A DNA stretch of 64,000 nucleotides from Streptomyces sp. WAC 01529 (GTDB lineage: Bacteria > Actinomycetota > Actinomycetes > Streptomycetales > Streptomycetaceae), in the NCBI RefSeq assembly GCF_003945545.1, contig NZ_CP029617.1, positions 5,937,001 through 6,001,000 of the forward strand, written 5' to 3'. Positions 15,666 through 25,025 of this stretch are shown piece by piece (the stretch's first letter is position 1; the number at the start of each line of letters is the position of its first letter). The notes beneath the pieces are model-generated. The model worked only from the letters and a program-made list of their open reading frames with translations. It was not told the origin of the DNA and did no database searches. Both the position numbers and the translations under genes were made by a program.

Positions 15666-16208
15666 TCAGTCCCCGTGCGGGGAGGGCGTGGTGACGGCCC
15701 AGCGGCCCGAATGGCCGGGTGGCAGCGCCAAGTCCCTTCGTACGGCCGCGTAGTACCCCTGCCGTGCGATCCGCTGGCGCTCCAGCATCCCGGCCCAGGC
15801 CCCCGGATCACGTGTGTCGTCGCGCAGGAACCGTTCCATCTCGATGACGGTGAGCACCCACACCCGCGCCTTGTCCACCACGTCCGGCGCCCCGAGCATG
15901 AGCAGCGCCTCGCCGGCCGGGTCGCGGGCGTCGGCGGCCTCCGTGAAGTGGGGCGCGGCCGCCTCGGGGGAGAGGGGGTGCGGATGGGGATCGTTGCCGA
16001 GGTGGGCGGCGACGCGGTAGGTCAGGGTGACGGCCTGCTTCAGGACGCGGGCGTACTCGGTGTAGATCGCGAGCCGCCGCTCCTCCCACCGGGCCGCCTG
16101 CTCACGCCGGAAACGGATCCGGTCCCCGCGCACGATCGCCAGGTACGACCCGAGCGCGCCGACGATCACGCCGATGAGGGCGGGCAGTTGCTGTAGGAAC
16201 TCCGGCAC
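15666..16208 (-). CDS. membrane-anchored protein, unknown function
   Basis: A 180-residue protein starting at GTG 16208 (VPEFLQQLPALIGVIVGALG). The N-terminal segment is a membrane helix, followed by a conserved-looking basic stretch (RIRFRREQAARWEERRLAIY) and a mainly helical domain with HLGNDPHPHP and EMERFLRDDTRD. A longer upstream frame exists, but its composition is unlike the rest and it overlaps the YceI gene region, so I prefer GTG 16208. The plan matches the 5101-5571 protein. It ends seven bases from the convergent hydrolase gene. Confidence 0.6.
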   Translation of the reverse strand: MPEFLQQLPALIGVIVGALGSYLAIVRGDRIRFRREQAARWEERRLAIYTEYARVLKQAVTLTYRVAAHLGNDPHPHPLSPEAAAPHFTEAADARDPAGEALLMLGAPDVVDKARVWVLTVIEMERFLRDDTRDPGAWAGMLERQRIARQGYYAAVRRDLALPPGHSGRWAVTTPSPHGD

Positions 16209-16264
16209 GGCGAAACCGTAGCGCGCGGACGCGGCCGGCGGCAGGGGGTGATCATCTCCCGGGC

Positions 16265-16879
16265 TCAGGAGGCCGTCTTGATCGCCGAGATGTCGAAGTT
16301 CAGCTTGATCTTGTCGGAGACGAGGACGCCGCCGGTCTCCAGCGCGGCGTTCCAGGTGAGGCCCCACGCCGAGCGCAGGATCTCGGCCTTGCCCTCGAAG
16401 CCGACGCGCTCGTTGCCGAACGGGTCCTTGGCGGAGCCGTTGAACTCCAGGTCGATGGAGAGCGGCTTCGTCGTGCCGAGGATCGTCAGGTCACCGGTGA
16501 CGCGGTAGTCGTCGCCGCCGAGGAACTCCACCTTGGTGGAGCGGAAGGTCATCTCGGGGAACTCCTCCGTCTTGAAGAAGTCCGCGCTCTTCAGGTGCCC
16601 GTCACGGTCGGCGTTGCCGGTGTCGATGCTCTCCATCTTCACGTCGATGGAGGCCGTCGAACGGGACGGATCGGCGCCGTCCAGGTGCAACGTGCCCGCG
16701 ACGTCGAGGAAGGAGCCCTTGACGTTCGTGACCATGGCGTGCCGGGCGACGAAGCCGATCGTCGAGTGTGCCGGGTCGATCGTGTAGTCACCGGTCAGCG
16801 CGGCGAGCTGAGGGTCGACCACGGGGGCCGTGGCGGTGGGGGTGGCGGTGGTGTCGTTCTTGCGGCCGAAGAGACCCAT
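16265..16879 (-). CDS. YceI family protein
   Basis: A 204-residue YceI-domain protein. These are lipocalin-like beta-barrels that bind isoprenoids or other amphiphiles. The family motifs are present: LTGDYTIDPAHSTIGFVARHAMVTNVKG (marked at about residues 28-55), HLKSADFFKTEEFPEMTF, and LTILGTTKP. There is no signal peptide; a short Thr/Pro-rich N-terminus precedes the domain (MGLFGRKND), so it is probably cytoplasmic, as in many actinomycetes. The promoter region carries GTTGAA/TTCAAC repeats typical of a MarR-type operator, suggesting stress- or ligand-responsive control. Confidence 0.88.
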   Translation of the reverse strand: MGLFGRKNDTTATPTATAPVVDPQLAALTGDYTIDPAHSTIGFVARHAMVTNVKGSFLDVAGTLHLDGADPSRSTASIDVKMESIDTGNADRDGHLKSADFFKTEEFPEMTFRSTKVEFLGGDDYRVTGDLTILGTTKPLSIDLEFNGSAKDPFGNERVGFEGKAEILRSAWGLTWNAALETGGVLVSDKIKLNFDISAIKTAS

Positions 16880-16918
16880 GACGTGCTCCTTGGGGGGTGG
16901 CTCCGATGGGGAGCTTCT

Positions 16919-16970
16919 GTTGAAGGTTCAACGAGATTGAATGTAGCGCGATTCAGTTCAACATTCAACA
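16919..16970 (-). promoter_or_regulatory. GTTGAA/TTCAAC repeat operator upstream of yceI
   Basis: GTTGAAGGTTCAAC at 16919-16932 is an inverted repeat (GTTGAA/TTCAAC, two-base centre). Related half-sites follow: ATTGAATG near 16937, GATTCAGTTCAAC near 16950-16962, and ATTCAACA at 16963-16970. This AT-rich block of repeated half-sites resembles a MarR-family operator and sits where the yceI promoter should be. No MarR gene lies in this window, so the regulator would act from elsewhere. Confidence 0.55.
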
Positions 16971-17114
16971 TCTGGCGGAGTGGTGCTGAAGTGGCGTTAC
17001 GTGATGCCACTGGGGTGTCAGATTGCCGCCGATGGGGGCGCCGTCCATCCTGACCTGCGGAAATCGCCCTTGCGGTTACTGGCTGGCCCACTCGTGGCGC
17101 GCCTAAGGCTTGCA

Positions 17115-17147
17115 ATGGCGCCACGATGGTGCCACTATGGCGTCATG
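17115..17147 (+). promoter_or_regulatory. three 11-bp direct repeats overlapping the start codon
   Basis: ATGGCGCCACG, ATGGTGCCACT and ATGGCGTCATG begin at 17115, 17126 and 17137, an exact 11-bp period, which is one helical turn. The third repeat contains the ATG start at 17145. Ribbon-helix-helix proteins bind tandem sites of about this spacing, and the gene downstream encodes such a domain, so this is a likely autoregulatory operator. No ribosome-binding site precedes the ATG; the transcript may be leaderless. Confidence 0.6.
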
Positions 17148-17690
17148 AACCTCACGCAATACGTCGACCACCTCCGGCAGGAGCTCGCGGTCGCCGCCGA
17201 AGCCGGTGGCGACGAGGCCCGCGCCCTGGCCGAGCGCCTCACCGCCCCGCTGGAGTCCGCCGCCCGGCTCACGCTGCTGAACGCCCTGTCCGCCGCCGCG
17301 GAAGAGATCACCAGCGAACTCGCGCCGGGCTCGGTCGACCTGCGGCTGCGCGGTCTCGACCCCGAGTTCGTGGTCACGCCGCCGCCCGCGGGGGACACGT
17401 TCGACGCCCAGGCGGAGTACGCCGCGCTCATGGCCCCGCCCGCCGCGCCCCCCGTGCCGGACGGCGCGGACGAGGGGGGCACGGCCCGTGTCAACCTCCG
17501 TCTCCCGGCCCACCTCAAGGCCCGCGTCGAAGAGGCCGCGAGCGGCGAGGGCCTCTCGGTCAACGCCTGGCTCGTGCGGGCGGTCTCCGCCGCGCTGGAC
17601 CAGCCGGGCGGCGGCAGACCCGGCGGGAGCGCCGGCCGCCGGGAGACCGCCCCGGGCTTCGGCGGCGGCTATACGGGCTGGGTGCGCTGA
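17145..17690 (+). CDS. ribbon-helix-helix (HicB/Arc-like) regulatory protein
   Basis: A 181-residue protein. The N-terminal two-thirds are helical and acidic (HLRQELAVAAEAGGDEARAL) without a recognisable motif. The C-terminal part is an Arc/MetJ-type ribbon-helix-helix: TARVNLRLPAHLKARVEEAA, then GLSVNAWLVRAVSAAL (about residues 111-150), then a Gly/Arg-rich tail. Such proteins are often annotated HicB-like or toxin-antitoxin antitoxins, but no partner toxin lies next to it. The genes that follow are DUF4097 and a DrrAB-type transporter, which it may regulate. ATG 17145 lies within the repeat operator, and translation is probably leaderless. Confidence 0.7.
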   Translation: MNLTQYVDHLRQELAVAAEAGGDEARALAERLTAPLESAARLTLLNALSAAAEEITSELAPGSVDLRLRGLDPEFVVTPPPAGDTFDAQAEYAALMAPPAAPPVPDGADEGGTARVNLRLPAHLKARVEEAASGEGLSVNAWLVRAVSAALDQPGGGRPGGSAGRRETAPGFGGGYTGWVR

Positions 17691-17836
17691 CCGGCCCTCG
17701 CGAGGGCCGCGCCCCCACCACGTGACGTCAGGCTCCGGCGGGGCCTTCGATGCCGGCACGACTTCGGGTCCACACGACTTCAGGTACCGACAACACCGAG
17801 CCCAAGGGCTCGTCTAGCCACCAGGACGGGACAGCC

Positions 17837-18676
17837 ATGCCTACTTTCGACACTCCCAAGCCCATCATCGCCACCGTCGGCTTCGAGAGCGGGACCCTCC
17901 GCGTCATCGCGGGGGACGTCGCCGAGACGGTCGTCGACGTACGCCCCAGCAGCGAGAGCCGGGACGAGGACGTCAAGGGCGCCGAGCGCACCCGCGTCGA
18001 GTTCGCGAACGGCGCACTGCTGGTCAAGGGCCCCAAGAACCGGTCCCCGTTCAGCAAGGGCTCGTCGATCGACGTCCACGTCACGCTGCCCGCCGGTTCC
18101 GAGGTGCGCGTCGACACCGCGATGTCGCACGTGGTCACGGAGGGCAGGCTCGGGGACTGCGACATCAAGACGTCCGTCGGCGATCTCCAGATCGAGCAGG
18201 CGGCCGCCGTCCAGCTGAACACGGGGTACGGAGAGGTCTCCCTGGGCCGCGCGAGCGGCTCGGCCCAGGTCACCACCGGGTCCGGCGGCATCAGGCTCGG
18301 CGAGGTCAAGGGCGCGGTGACGGTCAAGAACTCCAACGGCGCCACGGACATCGGGGTGGTCGGGGGCGACCTGACGGCGAGGGGGGCGAACGGCTCCGTC
18401 ACGGTCGAGCGCGCGGAGGCGGACGTCACGCTCAAGAGCGCCAACGGCTCCCTGCGGGTCGGCGAGTTGGCGCGCGGCACCGCCGTCCTGGAGACGGCTG
18501 TGGGCTCGATCGAGGTCGGCATCCGGCAGTCCACGGCGACCTTCCTCGACGTACGTACGAAGGCGGGGTCGGTGCGGCAGCCGCTGGCGGAGTCCGAGGC
18601 GCCGGCCGAGTCGGCGGACACGCTCAAGGTGCGCGCCCGCACGGCGATGGGTGACATCACGATCCGCCGCGCCTGA
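17837..18676 (+). CDS. DUF4097 family beta-helix protein
   Basis: A 279-residue DUF4097 protein. The family shows short repeating beta-strand units, seen here as GDLQIEQAAAVQLNTGYGEV, then GSGGIRLGEVKGAVTVKNSNG, GDLTARGANGSVTVERA, and SANGSLRVGEL, suggesting a right-handed beta-helix adhesin-like fold. No signal peptide is present. Its biochemical role is unknown; in Streptomyces it is recurrently next to a small regulator and a DrrA/DrrB-like ABC transporter, as here. AGGACGGGA at 17823-17831 precedes ATG 17837. Likely co-transcribed with the regulator upstream and the ABC genes downstream. Confidence 0.8.
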   Translation: MPTFDTPKPIIATVGFESGTLRVIAGDVAETVVDVRPSSESRDEDVKGAERTRVEFANGALLVKGPKNRSPFSKGSSIDVHVTLPAGSEVRVDTAMSHVVTEGRLGDCDIKTSVGDLQIEQAAAVQLNTGYGEVSLGRASGSAQVTTGSGGIRLGEVKGAVTVKNSNGATDIGVVGGDLTARGANGSVTVERAEADVTLKSANGSLRVGELARGTAVLETAVGSIEVGIRQSTATFLDVRTKAGSVRQPLAESEAPAESADTLKVRARTAMGDITIRRA

Positions 18677-18860
18677 AGTCCTGCTCCCGGGGGCCGGCGC
18701 TCGGCGCCTCGCACACCGCTGAGCCCAGCTCCCACCCGGTTGCCCACGCCCCAAGGGGCGTCCGCAACCTCAATTTCGAACTGATGTGCGATTGCGGTCT
18801 CCATCCACCGCTCGCCCCTCGGCCGCCCGGCCCCTCCCCTCTCCATGAAAGGGAACCCCC

Positions 18861-19844
18861 ATGACCAGGCTTCTCCAGCCGCCCGCGCCCCCCACGGGCA
18901 CCCCCGCGGCGATCACCGCCACCGCCCTGCGGAAGTCATTCGGCGGGAAGGCCGTCCTCGACGGGATCGACCTGCACATCCCGAAGGGCTCGATCTTCTC
19001 CCTGCTCGGGCCGAACGGGGCCGGCAAGACGACCGCCGTGCAGATCCTCTCCACGCTGATCGCCCCGGACGGCGGCGACGTACGCGTCGCGGGACACGAC
19101 CTGGCCCGCGACCCCGCGGCCGTCCGCTCGGTGATCGGCGTCACCGGGCAGTTCTCCGCCGTCGACAACCTCCTGACCGGCGAGGAGAACCTGCTCCTCG
19201 TGGCCGACCTCTACGGCTACCGCAGCCGCGAGGCCCGCCACCTGGCCGCCGGCCTCGTCGAGCGGTTCGACCTCGTGGAGGCGGCGAAGAGGCCCGCTTC
19301 GACGTACTCCGGCGGTATGCGCCGCCGCCTCGACATCGCGATGACCCTGGTCGGCGACCCGAGCATCATCTTCCTCGACGAGCCCACCACCGGCCTCGAC
19401 CCGCGCAGCCGCCACGGCATGTGGGAGATCGTCCGCGAACTCGTCGGCGACGGCGTCACCGTCTTCCTGACGACGCAGTACCTGGAAGAGGCCGACCAGC
19501 TCGCCGACCGCATCGCGGTGCTGAGCGGCGGCAAGCTCGTCGCCGAGGGCACCCCCGAGGAGCTGAAGCGCCTCGTCCCCGGCGGCCACGTCGTCCTGCG
19601 CTTCGCCGACGTCGCCGGCCTGGACCGCGCCGCCCACACCCTCGGCGTCGGCACCCGCGACGACGACGCCCTCACCCTCCAGGTCCCCAGCGACGGCAGC
19701 GTGCAGTCCGTGAAGGCCCTGCTCGACTGGGTCGAGGCCACGGAGACCGAGGTCGAAGGCCTCACGATCGACACCCCCGACCTGGACGACGTCTTCTTCG
19801 CCGTGACCGGCCGTCCCGACAACGAGAAAGTGACGACCCGATGA
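18861..19844 (+). CDS. ABC transporter ATP-binding protein (DrrA-like)
   Basis: A 327-residue ATPase of the DrrA/daunorubicin-resistance class. Walker A is GPNGAGKTT (residues 50-58), the ABC signature YSGGMRRRLDIA, Walker B IIFLDEPTTGLDPRSR with the D-loop, and the H-loop region is TVFLTTQYLEEADQL. The C-terminal extension of about 90 residues, with TPDLDDVFFAVTG, is typical of DrrA-type exporters. It should energise the integral membrane partner encoded by the overlapping downstream gene, exporting a drug or lipid. The start ATG 18861 is used by family length. Confidence 0.92.
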   Translation: MTRLLQPPAPPTGTPAAITATALRKSFGGKAVLDGIDLHIPKGSIFSLLGPNGAGKTTAVQILSTLIAPDGGDVRVAGHDLARDPAAVRSVIGVTGQFSAVDNLLTGEENLLLVADLYGYRSREARHLAAGLVERFDLVEAAKRPASTYSGGMRRRLDIAMTLVGDPSIIFLDEPTTGLDPRSRHGMWEIVRELVGDGVTVFLTTQYLEEADQLADRIAVLSGGKLVAEGTPEELKRLVPGGHVVLRFADVAGLDRAAHTLGVGTRDDDALTLQVPSDGSVQSVKALLDWVEATETEVEGLTIDTPDLDDVFFAVTGRPDNEKVTTR

Positions 19845-20683
19845 GCGTCTCCGCCCCCGCCACGTCCGCCGCGGCCCCGGCCACCGTCCGCCCCTCCAGG
19901 CCCGCACAGCCCTCCGCGCTGCGCAACTCCCTGACCATGCTGCGCCGCAACCTCCGGCACGCCCGCCGCTACCCGGCCATGACGATCAGCCTGGTGATCA
20001 TGCCCATCACCATGCTGCTGCTCTTCAACTACGTCTTCGGCGGCACGATGTCGGCCGGCATGGGTGCCACGGGCGCGGAGTACATCGACTACCTCGTCCC
20101 CGGCATCCTGCTGATGGCCGTCGGCGCGGGCGTCCTGCCCACCACGGTCGGCGTCTGCGTCGACCTGACCGAGGGCATCGTGGCCCGCTTCCGTACGATG
20201 CCGATCAGCGCCTCCTCGATCCTGACGGGACGTGCCGTCGGCGCCGTCATCCAGACGCTGCTCAGCGTCGTCCTCGTCATCGGGGTCGCCTTCCTCGTGG
20301 GCTTCCGCTCCGGCGCCGAACCCATCGAGTGGGTCGCGGCGGCCGGGCTCATCGCCTTGATGTGCTCCGCCCTCACCTGGCTCGCGGTCGCGCTCGGCCA
20401 GCTGGTCAAGGCCCCGGAGGCGGCCAGCAGCGCCGCCATCCCCTTCTCCTTCCTGCTGCCCTTCCTCAGCAGTGCGTTCGTACCGCTCGACTCGATGCCG
20501 GACTGGCTGCGCCACTTCGCCGAGTGGCAGCCCTACACCGCCTTCATCGAGACCCTGCGCGGGCTGCTCCTCGGCGACGAGATCGGCAAGTTCGGACCGC
20601 TGGCGGTCGGCTGGGGCGTGGCGATCACCATCGGCGCGTTCCTGTGGGCGCGGTCCCAGTTCAACCGGGCCACCACCCGCTGA
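19841..20683 (+). CDS. ABC transporter permease (DrrB-like, ABC-2 type)
   Basis: A 280-residue ABC-2 type permease with six likely membrane segments (for example MTISLVIMPITMLLLFNYVF near residue 47, LLMAVGAGVLPTTVGVCVDL near 90, and the C-terminal WGVAITIGAFLWARSQF). The DrrB signature FRTMPISASSILTGRAVG is present after the second segment. It starts at ATG 19841, overlapping the ATPase stop by four bases, so the two are translationally coupled and form one exporter. The N-terminus has a Ser/Ala/Pro-rich cytoplasmic stretch. The substrate is unknown. Confidence 0.9.
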   Translation: MSVSAPATSAAAPATVRPSRPAQPSALRNSLTMLRRNLRHARRYPAMTISLVIMPITMLLLFNYVFGGTMSAGMGATGAEYIDYLVPGILLMAVGAGVLPTTVGVCVDLTEGIVARFRTMPISASSILTGRAVGAVIQTLLSVVLVIGVAFLVGFRSGAEPIEWVAAAGLIALMCSALTWLAVALGQLVKAPEAASSAAIPFSFLLPFLSSAFVPLDSMPDWLRHFAEWQPYTAFIETLRGLLLGDEIGKFGPLAVGWGVAITIGAFLWARSQFNRATTR

Positions 20684-20712
20684 GACGCCATCCGGAACAC
20701 CGTCGTACGTTT

Positions 20713-20781
20713 GTCGGCCTCCGCCAACGCGAGGCCGACCGCGCTACGGTTCACGCGGGCCGCCGGGTGCGGCCCGCGTGT
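20713..20781 (+). terminator. two hairpins ending the ABC operon
   Basis: GTCGGCCTC (20713-20721) pairs with GAGGCCGAC (20731-20739), and CACGCGGGCCGC (20753-20764) pairs with GCGGCCCGCGTG (20770-20781). Both are perfect stems. The rest of the 330-bp gap to 21014 holds the accB promoter region, including the near-palindrome GACTGTACAGAGTC near 20968; I see no gene in it. Confidence 0.7.
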
Positions 20782-21013
20782 CATCCTGTGAGGCGTCTCT
20801 CACCCGGCGCGGACCACCTACGTGACCCCTACGCGACCCCTACGAGGCCGCGCGCGGGGCATTCTTTGTGGAGACCCTACAGACGGCGCCTGCCCGAACA
20901 GTCACTTCTTCAGCAACCGCGCTCTCTTCTGTCCGGGGCTGCCAGGAAAACGGCCCGGAGACTGTACAGAGTCGACGGTCCGTTTCCCTGGGGGCCCTCC
21001 GTAAGGTCGCTAC

Positions 21014-22606
<1,593 letters not shown>

Positions 22607-22627
22607 CCCACAAGGAGAACGCTGCAG

Positions 22628-22822
22628 ATGACTCCCCCCGACATCCGAGTGGAAAAGGGCCACGCCGAGCCCGAGGAAGTCGCGGCCATCACCGCGATCC
22701 TGCTGGCCCGCGCCGCCGCGCAGCCCGCCGCCGCCCCGGCCCGCCGCGGCCGCGCGAAGGCCGGCTGGCGCCGCCTGGAGCGCACCCCGGGCTTCCGCGC
22801 CCCGCACAGCTGGCAGGGCTGA
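22628..22822 (+). CDS. accE: acyl-CoA carboxylase epsilon subunit
   Basis: A 64-residue protein with the pattern of actinobacterial carboxylase epsilon subunits: IRVEKGHAEPEEVAAITAIL at the N-terminus, an Ala/Pro-rich linker, and a C-terminal WRRLERTPGFRAPHSWQ motif. It stabilises and stimulates the alpha-beta carboxylase complex. AAGGAG at about 22613 precedes ATG 22628; the gene is 21 bp after accB and surely in the same operon. A hairpin terminator follows at 22842. Confidence 0.88.
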   Translation: MTPPDIRVEKGHAEPEEVAAITAILLARAAAQPAAAPARRGRAKAGWRRLERTPGFRAPHSWQG

Positions 22823-22841
22823 GTCCCTCCGTATTTCGCTA

Positions 22842-22875
22842 CGGGCCCCGTTCTCCTCCGGGAGGGCGGGGCCCG
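22842..22875 (+). terminator. terminator of the accB-accE operon
   Basis: CGGGCCCCG (22842-22850) pairs with CGGGGCCCG (22867-22875), with an inner CTCC/GGAG pairing, 20 bp after the accE stop. Confidence 0.75.
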
Positions 22876-22974
22876 CGCCGTTCCCTGGGTGCGAACGCGC
22901 CGACAAACGGAGCCCGTTTCGGCGGCAAACGGGCAACGGGCGCCGTCCGCAGGCGGGTTCGGCAGGGGGCCGGG

Positions 22975-23862
22975 TCAGGACGTCGGCGTGGGATCGGTCG
23001 TACGGGACAGGTGAGTCACCGCCGCCTTCGCCAGCGGACGGACCGCCGGATGCCAGGCGCGGCCCAGCGGCCCGCTCAGCACCAGGCGCCGCGAGGCCCG
23101 CGGCTCCACCGGCAGCAGCACCAGGTCGGGCGGGACCAGGGAGCGCGAGACCTCGGACAGGACGGTCACGCCGATCCCGGCCTGCACCATGCTGATCAGG
23201 GTCGCCAGGTCCCGGACGCGGTGCGTGGGGCTGAAGCGCAGTCCGGCCAGACGGTGGAGTGCGCGGACCCGGTCCTCGCAGCCGTTCGGCGAGATCAGGA
23301 ACTCGTCGTCCTCCAGATCACGGATGTCGACGGCAGGTTCGCCCGCCAGGGGATGGTCGCGCGGAAGCAGGGCGCGGTACCCGTCCAGGGCGAGCTGGAC
23401 ACCGGGGCCGGGCGGCGGATCGACGAGAACGGCGGCGTCGGCCGTGCCGTTCTCCAGCCACTGGGCGACCTCGGAGCTGTCGCCCTCGAAGAGCCGCACC
23501 GTGACGCGCGGCAGGCTCTCCCGCCAGTGCCGCAGCAGGCCGGGGAGCAGCCCCTGGCAGACCGTGGGCGTCGACGCGAGCCGCACGGTTCCGACCGGCG
23601 TCCCGGCGTCGGCGGCGATCTCCTCCACCGCCCTGACCGCCGACAGCGCGCCACGGGCGTACGGCAGCACACGCTCCCCGAGCGCCGTCGTCCGCACCGG
23701 ACCCGAGCGGACCAGCAGCGGGGCCGCCAGCTCGCGTTCGAGGGAGGCCACGGCGTGCGACACCGCCGACTGGCTCATGCCGAGCTCCGCGGCGGCCGCG
23801 CTGAACCCGCCCGCGTCGACGACGGCGAGAAAGGCCCTGAGCTGCGGGAAGTTCACGGTCAT
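22975..23862 (-). CDS. LysR family transcriptional regulator
   Basis: A 295-residue LysR regulator. The N-terminal HTH is textbook: FPQLRAFLAVVDAGGFSAAA, then MSQSAVSHAVASLERELAAPLLVR (residues about 5-52). The C-terminal co-inducer domain has TVRLASTPTVCQGLLPGLL and the final GIGVTVLSEVSRSLVP. It is divergent from a tautomerase gene with 115 bp between the starts, so it probably controls that gene and itself. The intergenic region contains ATAGGTCTAT near 23874, a T-N11-A-like candidate box. The effector is unknown; it may be an aromatic or keto-acid metabolite handled by the tautomerase. Confidence 0.9.
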   Translation of the reverse strand: MTVNFPQLRAFLAVVDAGGFSAAAAELGMSQSAVSHAVASLERELAAPLLVRSGPVRTTALGERVLPYARGALSAVRAVEEIAADAGTPVGTVRLASTPTVCQGLLPGLLRHWRESLPRVTVRLFEGDSSEVAQWLENGTADAAVLVDPPPGPGVQLALDGYRALLPRDHPLAGEPAVDIRDLEDDEFLISPNGCEDRVRALHRLAGLRFSPTHRVRDLATLISMVQAGIGVTVLSEVSRSLVPPDLVLLPVEPRASRRLVLSGPLGRAWHPAVRPLAKAAVTHLSRTTDPTPTS

Positions 23863-23977
23863 GAGGCGGCCTCATAGGTCTATGACGGCTATGCGTTGGA
23901 TCAATGGTGCCAGGCCGGGCCAGGGTTGCCCCGTGCCGCCGACCGGGCGGACACGGAAGAACGACGCGAGGAGAGCC

Positions 23978-24376
23978 ATGCCCCACATCAGGGCCACCGT
24001 CACCGACCCCGACCTGCCCGCCGACGTCGGCCGTGCCCTCGCCGAGGGCCTGACCGGCCTGGCGGTCTCCGCGCTCGGCAAATCCGCCGCACGGACCATC
24101 GTCCATCTCGACCTCGTCCCCGCCGGCCGCTACCACGTCGCCGGGAAGCCCCTGAGCGAGGGCGACCGCGACGCGCACCTGGAGGTCAGCATCACGGCGG
24201 GCACCAACAGCGCGGCGGAGAAGGCCGCGTTCGTGACCGGGGCCGCCGCGTTCCTGACGGACCTGCTCGGCCCGCTCGCCCGGGGCGGCGTCGCCCTGCA
24301 CGAACTGCACCCCGAGAACTACGCCTACCAGGGCGTGACGCAGTTCGAGCACTACCGCGGGGCCCGCGGGAACTGA
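23978..24376 (+). CDS. tautomerase superfamily protein
   Basis: A 132-residue protein beginning MPHIRATV. After Met removal this leaves the N-terminal Pro that acts as catalytic base in the 4-oxalocrotonate tautomerase/MIF superfamily. The length suits the two-repeat members (about 130 residues), with LAEGLTGLAVSALGKSA as first helix, RTIVHLDLVPAGRYHVAG as second strand region, and a C-terminal repeat from LEVSITAGTNS. GAGGAGAG near 23968 sets ATG 23978. The divergent LysR gene is its likely regulator. The substrate is not evident. Confidence 0.75.
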   Translation: MPHIRATVTDPDLPADVGRALAEGLTGLAVSALGKSAARTIVHLDLVPAGRYHVAGKPLSEGDRDAHLEVSITAGTNSAAEKAAFVTGAAAFLTDLLGPLARGGVALHELHPENYAYQGVTQFEHYRGARGN

Positions 24377-24379
24377 CAG

Positions 24380-24407
24380 GGGCCCGCACGCCGAAGCGTG
24401 CGGGCCC
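24380..24407. terminator. bidirectional terminator between tautomerase gene and cvnD
   Basis: GGGCCCGCACGC (24380-24391) pairs perfectly with GCGTGCGGGCCC (24396-24407) around CGAA. It lies between two converging genes and can serve both. Confidence 0.8.
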
Positions 24408-24440
24408 TCATCCGCGTACGGGAAAAAGTGGGACGGACCG

Positions 24441-25025
24441 CTACCGCAGCCGCGCCATCAGCGCGTGCTCGACCAGCGTGATCAGCGCGCTCTTCGCGTC
24501 CGCGCGGTGTCGTGCGTCGGTGGTGATGATCGGGGTGTCCGGGCCGATCTGGAGCGCCTCACGGACCTCGTCGGGGGTGTAGGGCTGGTGGCCGTCGAAG
24601 CCGTTGAGGGCGATGACGAAGGGGAGCCCGGAGTTCTCGAAGTAGTCGACGGCGGGGAAGCAGTCGGCGAGCCGCCTCGTGTCGACCAGGACGACCGCTC
24701 CGATCGCGCCACGGACCAGGTCGTCCCACATGAACCAGAAGCGGTCCTGACCGGGCGTACCGAAGAGGTACAGGATCAGGTCCTGGTCCAGGGTGATGCG
24801 GCCGAAGTCCATGGCCACCGTCGTGGTGGTCTTGTCCCCGGTGTGGGTGAGGTCGTCGATGCCCGCGGACGCGGACGTCATGACGGCCTCGGTGCGCAGC
24901 GGGTTGATCTCAGAGACCGCCCCGACGAACGTGGTCTTGCCCACGCCGAAGCCGCCCGCCACCACGATTTTCGCGCTGGTGGTGGAGCGGGCTGTTGCTC
25001 CTCCGCTAGAGCTTGCGAAGTCCAC
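24441..25025 (-). CDS. cvnD: conservon small GTPase CvnD (first conservon)
   Basis: A 194-residue Ras-like GTPase of the Streptomyces conservon type. The P-loop is GGFGVGKTT (residues 24-32), switch II/G3 is LFGTPGQDRF, and G4 is replaced by LNGFD, as usual in CvnD proteins. In studied conservons CvnD works with CvnA, B and C in a membrane-associated complex likened to eukaryotic G-protein-coupled systems. It overlaps cvnC by 20 bp. The core sequence is almost identical to the second copy at 29714-30313, differing mainly in the Ser/Gly-rich N-terminus and three residues near the C-terminus. Confidence 0.92.
   Translation of the reverse strand: MDFASSSGGATARSTTSAKIVVAGGFGVGKTTFVGAVSEINPLRTEAVMTSASAGIDDLTHTGDKTTTTVAMDFGRITLDQDLILYLFGTPGQDRFWFMWDDLVRGAIGAVVLVDTRRLADCFPAVDYFENSGLPFVIALNGFDGHQPYTPDEVREALQIGPDTPIITTDARHRADAKSALITLVEHALMARLR

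Noticed and set aside
17145..17690. HicAB toxin-antitoxin pair
   Set aside because: No small HicA-like toxin gene lies on either side; only the ribbon-helix-helix part resembles HicB.
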